A program made the translations under genes and the position numbers. A stretch of 64,000 nt of DNA, taken from positions 8,272,118 through 8,336,117 of the forward strand of contig BROE01000017.1 of the NCBI GenBank assembly GCA_036571765.1. Reading direction: 5' to 3'. Positions 22,601 to 34,482 of the stretch are shown one piece after another (position 1 is the first letter of the stretch; each line of letters opens with the position of its first letter). A model generated the notes under the pieces. That model had not been told where the DNA came from. It ran no database searches and worked only from the letters and a program-made list of their open reading frames with translations. Source of the DNA: Plecoglossus altivelis. Lineage: Eukaryota > Chordata > Actinopteri > Osmeriformes > Plecoglossidae.

Positions 22601-25600
22601 ACTGGTGGACCTGGAACATAGACACAGAGCAGTAAAGTCCTTTAAGCGATTACATTTTAGATTAGACATAACTACTCCATTTTATAGGCAACAATAATTA
22701 CTAAGGTTGGAGGCTTGCTACTAAGAATACTGATGTTGGCCTAACAAACAAACAAACTGTATCATGAGTAATGATTGGGAAGAGATCCACTAGATTCAAG
22801 TGCAGTCACGCAGCATGACCCTGCATGAGCACCAGAGCACCAGAGGAGTGGGGTGGAAAGAGACCACGCAAGGCTGACCTGCTGCTGCTGTTTCCTGGCC
22901 AGCTTGCAGGAGAGGCCCCCTGGCTCCTGATGCTCCAGACGCTCGGCTCAGCAGCCATGCCCACCCCGGAGGGACTGAGCCTGGCTGGGACACCCAGCCT
23001 GAGAGAGGGGACCTGGGCTGGAGGGGAGAGGGGACCTGGGCTGGCGGCCAGCGTGACCCCGTGGTAGGGAACCAGGAGAGGGGCATGGAGGTGGGAGGTT
23101 GAGGTAAGGTCCAGTCTGCTCTGGTGGACGAGGGGAGGGAGCTCGGAGTGCAGGTTGATGTGGAGGTGAATGGAGGGTGAGGGGTGAGGCTGGAGTCCAG
23201 GGTGTGAGGGTGAGGGGTGAGGCCTGAGTCCTGGGTGGGAGGGTGAGAGGTGAGGCTGAAGTCCAGGGTGGGAGGGTGAGGCACTGGAGAAGGTGGAATC
23301 TGAGTCACTGAAGGATGGTGCGGGTGGATCAGAAGGCTGTGGGAAGAGGAGGTGAGGCTGAGGCCGGGGGCCCCTGGCTGTGAGTTCGGAGGTCGCAGGG
23401 CTCAGACAGTCTCTCTGCCTGGCTTGGCCCCCAGGGGCCAGGGGCCTTTTCTCCGTGGGATTTCCTCTCCGTTGAGCTTTCATCTGAGTGACCTGCGACA
23501 GGGTGGGATTATGTCAGCAATACTCCAGATTCTGCATCAACAGGGACTCATCAACTCAGAAAATAACCCTCAACATGGCGCAACACCAATCAACGAGGAG
23601 TAACAGGATTATAACCCATTTCCTTTTCTTCCTTTAAAAAACAACAACAATGTGCAATTCGTGACTTTGCCATCAACACAACGTCCACATCTGTTGTGGA
23701 ACTGTGAATGCTGTGTGTTTCTGTGTCTGGGTTAGCGTTTGGCCCAGGGGCACGCCGTGTGCAGAGGGAACCCTTGAGCTCCTCGCCTGCCCTCCTGGAT
23801 GATTTGTTCGTGGCCCCCTGATGAAATACTGTTTTGGATGTAAGGACCGTAGCTGCTTCTATTGGGATCTCATCAACAACAGCGACTCCAAAGGAAAACA
23901 TATCTCAAGTAGTAGACTGACAATACACTGTTTAGCTTTCTCTCTTTGATGTCACTAGCTTTCCAGTCAATTGCTAACCTGACAACTTATTTTACATGGC
24001 TGCGAAATTCACAAATCTACCTTTCAAAGGAAACTCATTTCAGAGAGACGAGAACAAAGAACGAGTCGATGAAGACGAGGTTAGATTCCAAAAGTATTTT
24101 GTTTTAAGGTTGTTTCAGAAGTATTCTATTGATCTTTCAGTTTAGTAATCCCCTCCTTAATGAGTGTGCCGACCACTAGCAGACAAGTATGTTAAGGCTT
24201 TGTTTGCCTGACTAAAGGCTTGAGGTTAGCATTTATGTTTCTTTAACAGGCAGGCACATACAAATGTTAAAAAAAAATCTTTTTCACCTGGTTTCTAGAT
24301 GAAAAAAAAACGGTTCTATTTGGGACATGTGCCGTTCTAAAAACAATATTAATGAAAATAGTATTGTTATTTTTGCATGGGCATGAGAACAGTCAACAGA
24401 AAGGTCTCATGAACGGAAAGTGATACAACACAAGCTCCTGAAACAGATCACAGTACCGTGCGCTTCAAGTGAACCAGAGACTTTCTCAAAAGGACACTTA
24501 AAACAAATGCATTTCAAATCATCCATCAACAAGAGGCATCATCTGTTCATGCTTTGACATAGCATGATAAGAGTCCAACCCAATGAAGAAAGATGTAAGT
24601 GCTGCCGTGAGGCTCTAGTCATGGTCGGGGGGGAAGGGAGGGGAAGGGGTGAGGGAAGGGTGGAGGAGGAGAGGGAAGGGGGGAGGAGGGAGAGGAAGGG
24701 GGGAGGGGGGGAAGGGAAGGGGAGCAGGAGAGATGAGGGAAGGGGGAGTAGGGGGGAGCAGGGGGTGAAGGAGGGGGAGCAGGGGTGAGGGAAGGGGGAG
24801 CAGGGGTGAGGGAGGGGGTTGCAGGGGGAGCAGGGGGTGAGGGAGGGGGTGCAGGGGGTGAGGGAGGGGGTGCAGGGGGTGTGGGAGGGGGAGCAGGGGG
24901 TGAGGGAGGGGGAGCAGGGCTGCGAGGCACCGTCTGAGCTTCCCTCTCTGCATGGCCCGTCCAAATTACACGTCCCGGCTCTGGAACCTGTGCCTCAGCA
25001 TCTAATGCGTCTGATTTAGCAAACACCAGCTTTCCCCCATTCTAATGGGAAAATATCTACACTCTTCTATCTGTCTACATCAGGGCGACCACTCAAGTGC
25101 TCAAAATAATGCTGCTCCTCCATTCTCCCTCCTTTTCCCCGCTCCAGCCTGCGCTCTTTCAAGATGTCTCCGCCAGCGCCCATTGTGTCTCCACAAGTCT
25201 ATCGGATATTTGTGTGGTGTCCGTCGCCGGGGGGGAAATGAAATATCTCAGATGATGGCGTATCCACTGTGCAGATGGTTTCATGTTGAATGGGAAGCCC
25301 TCTCTGGCAGTTAAGGTAGCAAAACACACCATACACACGTAAACACACGCACGATACACACACATGATACACACACTGCTCATGGTACACACACATCAGT
25401 CATGGTACACACATACACAGGCACGCATAGAAACACACGTACCACAAACACCACACACAAACAAACGAACACAAAGGACAGGGTTAGGGTTGAATGAGAT
25501 CAATAAAGCAGAGAGGAGGAGGAGGAGGAGGAGGAGGAGGGGAAGGAGGAGACGGAGGAGGAGGGGTGGTACCCTGAGTCGTTGGGCCTGCAGCAGCCAC

Positions 25601-28600
25601 CTCAGTTCTGGGTCAGGACTCTCCTCCAGATCTCCCTCTATGGTCCCAGCGGTGGTCAGATCATCTGATGTCTCTGTCACCTTCACACAAACACACACAG
25701 CACGCTTGAGGAGGAACACAAAAAGGCAGCCAGACTAAAAGACGGGAGAAGAAAAACAGCCTTTCCAAAAAAACAGCCCAGCCAAAAAACAGCCCTGCCA
25801 AAAAACAGCCCTGCCAGAAAACAGCCCTGCCAAAAAACAGCCCTGCCAAAAAACAGCCCTGCCAAAAAACAGCCCTGCCAGAAAACAGCCCTGCCAAAAA
25901 ACAGACCTGCCAAAAAACAGCCCTGCCAAAAAACAGCCATGCCAAAAAACAGCCCTGCCAAAAAACAGCCATGCCAAAAAACAGCCCTGCCAAAAAACAG
26001 CCATGCCAATGACCAGAGAGGGTTTCCAAGACGGCAACGGCAAAACCAGACGATGGGAAGGTTCTCATTCATACACATTCACATCAGTAGGTGTTGAAGT
26101 CAACCAATTACAGTTGAATATACACTCACACTAAAACATATCTCATCGTAATTAAATAAGCCTAATTACTTAAGCAGGTGCATTGATGCACCTGGTTTGG
26201 TTTACAATCCCCTATTTGAGCCATTTACCCCATGAAGAAACCCAACCAGCGGAATTTAAAAGAATGTGTCATCACCTCTTCTTCCTCAGTGTGTGTGGTG
26301 TAAAACCATTCGAGTACTACTCCCATTAGGAAAGACAGTCTGCCAGTCAACACTTGCACTTTAACCCTCCCAATCCCCCTCACATTACATCAATTCCTCC
26401 CTTCCATTTTTCCTAATGCACCCGAAGCCGTCGAGAAAATATCTTCCCCTAATGCCATAATGAAAATCATTTTGTTAACTTGGGCCAATACCCCCTCCGA
26501 CGCCGGGGGACAATCTCAGGGGATCGATGACATCGACGGCGTGAGGACTTACTTGTTGAATGCCGCTAATTCTGCTAGCATGAATAGGGTAAGGTCACGG
26601 AGAGAGGGAGAATCGAGTTGTAATATATCCATCAATAAGCGCTCAGTCCTGCTGCTCGGTGTGTCTGCTGAAAGGCCAGGTATGGGGGGGGGGGGAGCAG
26701 ATAGAGGCAAGTCTCTGTCTCCTCTTTTGCTAAAGTAGAGGGGAGCGCACAATGATACCTAAAAGCAATGAATTGTTATGTTAAAAAAAGGGAAATGGAA
26801 CATTTCCCTGGGACCGCATGAAACGCTGTTTCGACCTCAAGCGGTGCGCCTGCAATGTCGTTTCAAAAATGCTTGACAAAATGTCAAATCGTGTAATGAA
26901 AAGAATGAGTCACGTGGCACCGAATAAAAAGTGGAATAAGCAGAGTTGGAAATAGTTGCTACACGTCACAAGGTTTGTAACTACGGCAAACTGTCAGAAG
27001 CTTCACTGGCAGTTCAAGATGATCAATAAAACCCTTGTTTTATATAACCACACATCAGAGATTAAAAACATGCCAACATCCTTATGAAGATATTATAGAT
27101 GATGCCATGTTGTTGTGATTGGCAGCAGTCTATGCTGAACAGGAAGTGACATAGCAGCACTGTGCTTCCTAGCTGTCAGAATGTGATCTCTGTGGACTTT
27201 TCTGCTACTATTCTATTCTATTCTATTGTATTGTATTGTCTACTATTTCTACTGTTGCTGTGTGATTGTCTTCAGCCTGTGGTCTGCACCTCAAACTGCC
27301 ACTTATGAGTGTCTTTTTTACTCGTCTCTTAGTTTTCCTGTGAGTTTTTCACCTCGTCTTCTTAAAGGCTTTTAGATCGAAAACGTGAAATCTTCTAAAG
27401 CAATTAAAATGTGATTGGAAGCAGTTTATTGGGTTAGTACTGAGGCTGGCTAATGAGCAGGTTTTCCTCACAGGATGAGACAGCTTTCAGGTGTCCTCTC
27501 AAACCCATAGACTTGGCGATGGTGTAACAGCTGTGTGTGTGTGTGTGTGTGTGTGTCTGAGCAACAGGTGTCAGTGACTTCACTACGGACAGCACACACA
27601 CTCACACACACGCCCTTCCATCCCTCCAGGGCGAGACCCAGCTTCAACCTCATGCCAGTGCCCCCTGTCTTTGCCTTTCGTCACCCATTATAAAAATCCC
27701 AATCAATTGGAGCAAATGATCAAGCATTTTGAGCATCATAAGCTGTGTAATACCTATTCTGTGAAATTGGGCCCCATAATTGCCTCTCTCGGCTAGACGA
27801 TGCCACAACAAAGTCAGAGCAATCGCGGCAAAGCCATACTACCCCCCCCCCGGCCAAGACCGGGAAACATCAGCTTTTCGCAATGATGACTTCAAAGGGC
27901 CTGTGGATCTTGAATTGCATTTGGTTGCTATTGTGGCCGGCCCAGGCAATCTTGATTAGGTGTTTACACTGAGGTAGGGTATACAGTGCCGAAGAGGATA
28001 CCCACGGCTTTGGTCTAAAGCTATTAAGAGATTGTACATTATGTTCCCTGGCTTTGAAGTGAGGGTCTGACAGATGAGCTGAGGCTCTGGCTGAGTGCAA
28101 TGGCAGAAGATTGCTCCCACTACTTCTGTCTGTATCAAAGGAGGCCCTGTCGGCTAACGCCATTGCTACCGCCACTCCCGCTGCTCGTGGGGGGGCTCCA
28201 AAGTTGCCGCATTAGGAGATTGTGTACATTTAATAATGCGGCTAATTATAGCAAGTTGGTTTCAGAGCTCCACTCCCGTCAAAGAGCAAATGAAGACTCT
28301 TGAGAACAGGCAGCGCTCAGCTGAGCTTAGGCAAGGCCCGGATCAGGATGGGGGAAACGGCCAGGGATTTGATGCTGGGAATTGCTCTCTTTTAAAAAGG
28401 ACGTGGTGGACAAAACAAGAGGCAAATGAAGCCCGTCTCAAACAGGCGAACACTGAAAGGTGATCAGGAAACTGCGTTTCGTTCAAACGAGAGGCGGTGC
28501 TTCCATCTGACTGCACCCCGCTCTCTTTAGAGACACGATTAGACAGCTATTACTAGCTGGATGAGAACCTATGTTGGAGAGACTGTTTAAATACAGCTAT

Positions 28601-29848
28601 AACTAGCTGGACGAGAACCTATGTTGGAGAGACTTCAATTAGTTCCAATCTCTATTCGAAAGAAACAACGGACATTTGAACATCCGATTTGCCAGCGTGA
28701 TATCGGTTTCAGTATTATAAGAATTACAATAAAGTATTATTAGTACTATGATAAAGTATTATAGGTTTGGATACATTTCAAACAAATGTAGTACAAATGG
28801 CTTTAATACAGGATATTGTTCACAACAAATCAGAAAGAAAACAAGTTAAAAAGAGAAAATAAAAATAAAAGCAATTTTTTAAAACCATGCTGTTTGGAAG
28901 CATGTTTCCTGCGGGTATGCGTTAAAGCATTACACGCCTATTTCGCCCCGTTTTCAAATGACCGCCGTCCATCAGCGGGGCACGCACGCCCGCACGCACG
29001 CACGCCCGCCCGCACGCACGCCCGCACGCACAGCATCCCTCTTTAAGCTGCACGTGTTGCAAAGGGAAGCGGGGGCGATGGGAAACTAATAAGCTAATTC
29101 AGGAGACACTGAGACAACAGCCGGCACTGAAAGAGGAACGAAGGCTTAACATCCCACAATACTAACAGTCCTTCACTATGCTAATGTGGGTAATATAGAC
29201 CTGAGACATTGAGGCAGAGGCTTGGGGCTCAGATGGGCTGAGGGGGGGAAAGGTTGGGGATATTAAAGCTACCAAACAGACATATGGCCCCAGAGACATG
29301 AAGAGGGCACAAACAACATACCTAGGCCAATTATGCTCCTGTGCCAGGTGCAGGGATATCTAAGAGGCTATTGGTAACCCACCTTCTCTGATGTCTTTAA
29401 TAGCTACTGTTGTACAGATCAAGTCATAATAGCCACTACATACACACACAGCGCTTCCTTTCACTTGGTAGAGGGAAGGGGGGGGGGCGACTGAAAGAGA
29501 GATTGCTGCTCAGCCAAATTAATGTTCCAGACTGGGTCCATGTTGGTTGGATACTGCAGACCAAGTCCAAAGGTAAAAGACCTGTTTGGTTGGTTGGAGG
29601 ATGAGGGACTATGTGGTCTGAGGAAGGACATTACCTTTACGTCCCTGATGGATAACAATGGACACCTCGGTATGGCAAAATATTTTAAACGACTACAATT
29701 ACTAGGGTACTTACAAATAGTGCTAGGTCACACTCCAACCTTCAAAGATATTTTTTAAATGTTTGTCATTTAGCAGACGCTTATCCAAAGCGACCTACAA
29801 AACCGTGTTTTCCTTGTCATTGTCAGTGAAGCAGAAAGTGACATTGGT

Positions 29849-29908
<60 letters not shown>

Positions 29909-32900
29909 GCTCGGAAGCGGGCAAATATTGAGTCAATAACAGGTAACAATAGTGATGGCTGAGAATAGATTTTTCAGGAATACAATTCATGAAGTGAAAA
30001 CCTGTGGAACGACAGCGGATGCTTCATCGTTTTAGCTTTAACCATCTTTCAATAGCAAAATATGGTTCACGCATACAAGCACGTAATCGCTACTGTGCTT
30101 TTTATATCTTCTGTATCAAATTCATGTAACCTAATGTTGCAAATGTTTCCAGGGCACGTTATAAAAAAAGAACTAACGATCTTATTAGACCTGTATAAAG
30201 TATACTGGTATCAAGGCATCAGTGTAAAGGTCATATAAACTGAATCTAATGGTTGCTTGTCTCCATATTGTAATATTTTTCCCTATTTTGTGATAATAAT
30301 GCTTTGGCCATATCTCTGTCAGTCTCAAAAAGACAGAAATATTATTCTCGTCGTTCACTAGGCCATAAAAAAAATCTCAGTTGTAAGGACGTGAAAGAGA
30401 CCAATTTTCGGACCTTGCCCGATTTCATCGCAAAACGTTATCAAATTGAAGGAGTTAAACTCTGCACAACAATTGATCCAGATGATGGTTTGAGATTGCA
30501 CTATGCTTGTGCAGTCCCTAGTGGTCACTTTGTGTACTACAGAAATATTGACTGGAAGAGGAAGTACAAGTAAAAGGTCAACAAGGAGAGAATGAACGAA
30601 CAGAAAAAAGATCATCAAATCAGCAACCAACAGAAAGTGGACAGTGGCCAAACCTCTAGAAGACAGACGCCTATAAACAACAGCTGCTGATGTCACGGAC
30701 CTGAGATGACGTGTCTGACTTCTCTCCTTTCAGCGAATGGGCCTTCAGGTAAGAACCTCCTCGCTTGGCAGCTTGGACTCCCAGAGTGGTTCTGTTCCGT
30801 TGGATGATGTCTTCCTTGGGTTTGTCCGTCTTTCTCTTGGACACCTGCTGTAGAACTTTCTGTCTGGGAGAATCTTCCAACTCCTTGTCACTCTGCAGTC
30901 TTTGGCCTCTGCAGTCCTTTACCTCTAACTCCTTGTCACTCGCTGTTTGACCAGTCGTGGCTTCCCGCTGAAGGAGGACGGACGTTTCAAATTGTGGGCG
31001 GTGTCTCCTGCCAGTCTGGGGGCCCTGCTCCGGTAGGGGAGACCTGCATTGGTGGTGACCGGGGTGTGTCGAGTCCGTCCCAACTTGTTTGACTTGGTCG
31101 TTCCTGTGTTGAGCTCTGCCACTGTCCCGTTCTGAGGGTGTATTGGTTCGTAAGTGTGTGGTCTTCCTAGGTGTGGATGTGACGATGTGGTTGGATGGTT
31201 CATGACAGTCGTTGGGCGAATGAGGAGGGTTCTCTCTGGCCGACGCCCTCTCTTGTGGATGCAGGTGGTAAGATTCAAAGTGGCGTTGAGTCGCTAAGCG
31301 GTTGTCCATTCTATCTGAAGTTACGTGCTCTGAAAGAACGGGGTTTGGGACGATAGCGTAGCTGTAGCCTCCTCTGGTAGAACGACCCTCTCTGTCACTC
31401 TGGCTTTCTTCCAACCTCGCCTCCGTGTTTTGGGGAAGACGAACGCGGTCAAACTTCCCAGCTTCCCTCAGGTTGGCTCTCCAGTTGGGGTCGTAACGTA
31501 GATCTGAATATCTGTCACTAGAAGACAAAGGAGATGAGTCACATGTTAACCCTTGTGTGTCTCGTCGGGGGTCAGAATGACCCAAAACCCTGTTAAACGC
31601 TCACCCACACTCTCCCACAATAACACAGATTCATGTGTACGATTGAACTCAGACTAAACTAAATCTTTCTGATTCATGTGCAGCATGGCAGCACATTTCA
31701 GAGCCCAACAGGGTAAGATTTTCATTAACCTGCTTTATTTCAGGGATGAAGGTGGGGCCTTTTTGACCCTTGGGAAAGGGCGAGTCGCAGGATACGAAGA
31801 GAGAACGAGGGTTAACGACGATACTGTGCAACGCTGTGTAGATTTCACCTCCACAAGCAGGTCAACGGGACGCCAAAGAATTTGGAAAGTGCTAGTTCTG
31901 ACTTTAGACAAGTCAAAAGATCAAGTAACTATATAGCTGATATTTTTCCACGCCCATGCTGCATTACCAGGGGCTTCCTTGGAGACCACCAGCGTGCAGC
32001 TCCAGACTCCAGAGGGGCAAAAGACCAAAGAGGCATTACACCTGACTGACACTGATACCCTCAAACAATTACAGCTTCAACCTTGTTTGGCCACAACAAA
32101 AAACGATCTGGCAAATTGAAATCAGGCGCCACTATTCAACAGCCTGCATTTACGGATCATCTTCATATTTTCGCTTCCCCCATTCGCTAATGAGGAGGAG
32201 GCAAAGGGCTGCTACCCACCGATGCTTCACAAATGGCAATTTTCGGCTTATAAAATGGCCCGAAATTGCCGTCTAATGTGCGCCTTCTGACAGTGATGAA
32301 AAGATCTCATTATAATAATTAGCTCGTGGTTCCATTGTTGTTGTGTCTGGAGAAGGAGAGGGAGAGTCCTGATGTCTACTAGGTGTAGGGTACTTCACTC
32401 GATGAGGGCGAAAGGGTAAAGGATGGCTCTGTAATGACTCAACCTAGAATGAGCCAGAGGAACACATTAGTTACGCAGCTGCCTGACACCGATGGGCCGC
32501 GGGAAACAGCCAGCCTTTATGCCGCTGCTCGGATACACACCGCCGCTAACAAAAGACGAGCGAGTCGCCTTCAAGGAAGTGCGGCCAGAACTGAACGAGG
32601 GGAAGTTTCAAAACTGTTCATAGAAAACAACTCGATACTTGAAACGTGGTCATTCTTTACCAGGGTGTTGGTTAAATAAAAAAAAAATGGGTGGAGGTTA
32701 GGGAGAAAACATGTTTAATAGAATGATGAATAGACCTGCTTAAATGGGAACATTCTGCTTGAATAAGGAGTATCCGTGAGTGTGAATTGTGAAATGCCCA
32801 CTGTTGTGGAAAAGGATATATCCAACATTGAGTAGCTGTGAATAGAAAGGGGGTCTATAAAATTAGATACTAGAGGGGAAGGGGGGGGGGGATAGTTTTC

Positions 32901-34446
32901 ACCACACTCTCTGAAATGGAGCCTTTGTGAAGATGCGTCATGGTCATTTTCTCTGAAACAATGTAAGGGTGAAGAGGACACTCTCTTTGCACACATCTAT
33001 CTGCACAGGCTACAACAATGGGAGAATACCCAGTCTGTTTGAGGGGAGGAGGAGGAGGAGGAGGGGGGAATTAATATAAGGGCTGGTTAGGAAACGACAC
33101 GGAGTACAAGAGAAAGCAAAACAGATGTGGAATCCTTCACCATTCAGATTCCTGTATCTGCCTCTCGAGACAAGGGCTTTCTGCTGCGTTAGCGATGATG
33201 CTACGCTAATAGACGGCGGGAGTGACCGCTTATTGTGATAGGCCCAAACAAAACGTAAATGTAATTTCCCTTAAATTAGAGCAGTTACTGTGTAAGTCCC
33301 CAAATTAGCCATCCTTTTTTTTCTTCCTACGGTGAATAGAGAGAGATGACGACTTCATTGTGTTCAAAACACCGCCATGGTCCTTTTGATGACAGATGAA
33401 TGCACGTTATTAATCTGTTTTCTTTCATGTGCAGTTTGCCAAGAGAATGTTCGATTGTTGAAGGACTCAACGTTGTACTGTACATGGGAATAAACTTAAT
33501 TAACCAAGATAATTGTCATCTCGACGAGGAACATTAATTTGATGGTAAATTACGTTATAATTGCATAATTATATTAAATTGTTGAGATTTTGTTGGAAAT
33601 TATAATAAACAAAACATGCTAAAATACGACTGTTTTTAGGTATAATAGTTTGAAAAGCGTCAAATGTGACAAAAAAAAAGGTTGAATCTGTTTAAAGACA
33701 CGTTTCAATTTAAATTAATTGAAGGTACACTAGTTGAATTCACGTGAGTGTCACTGTCATCTACATGGGCGTTAAGTTACGTCCTCGAACTGACAGTCAA
33801 GAAGCTGCAGGTAAAGAATGGCTATGACTTTGCTGCTATCTGCTGGACAAATTTGGTGCAGCATCTTGTTGCCAGACAGACAATTTCAACTGTATCCATG
33901 CCTAGGAGAAATGATAACGACTCACCAATAAATGTTACAACACAGAAGTTTCAAACTTTTCCTCAAAACGTTTACCTACAAAAAATTTCGAAATTATTTT
34001 TTCAACCTTCCAAAAATACATAGTTAAAAAATAAAAATAAAAGTTTTTTCATCTATCCAAAAGTCCCCCCTCCCCAAATCATACACAACGAAAACATAAC
34101 CTATGACAGAGTAAAGGAGAAACAACAGTAGATCATAGTAGATTCGTAGATTTTCGAAATGTTATCACCTTTTCAAAGGGCTAATATTTTCTCTTGAAAG
34201 TATTAGCGCAACCTTTCCAAAAAAAAAGAAGAAATATAGTTTTCAACCTTTTAAAACGTATCCTCGCAAACACACCCACACACACAGAANNNNNNNNNNN
34301 NNNNNNNNNNNNNNNNNNNNNNNNNNNNNNNNNNNNNNNNNNNNNNNNNNNNNNNNNNNNNNNNNNNNNNNNNNNNNNNNNNNNNNNNNNNNNNNNNNNN
34401 NNNNNNNNNNNNNNNNNNNNNNNNNNNNNNNNNNNNNNNNNNNNNN

Positions 34447-34482
<36 letters not shown>

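Noticed and set aside
24539..25026. Pro-rich - strand frames of 112-141 codons as a jhy exon
   Set aside because: Nearly all of it is the G-rich minisatellite. A short non-repeat start (SDALDAEAQVPEPGR) might be exonic, but I found no acceptor/donor pair that fits.
25482..25495. Two GGTTAG-type units resembling telomere repeat
   Set aside because: Only about two copies, expected by chance; not an interstitial telomere array.
25661..26078. Three overlapping - strand frames of over 100 codons (FWQGCFLAGLFFGRAV type)
   Set aside because: All three frames are open because of the 16-bp tandem repeat; not a membrane protein.
27870..28175. 101-codon - strand frame as an extra jhy exon
   Set aside because: No suitable splice sites in phase and no resemblance to Jhy; it lies in conserved-looking non-coding DNA.
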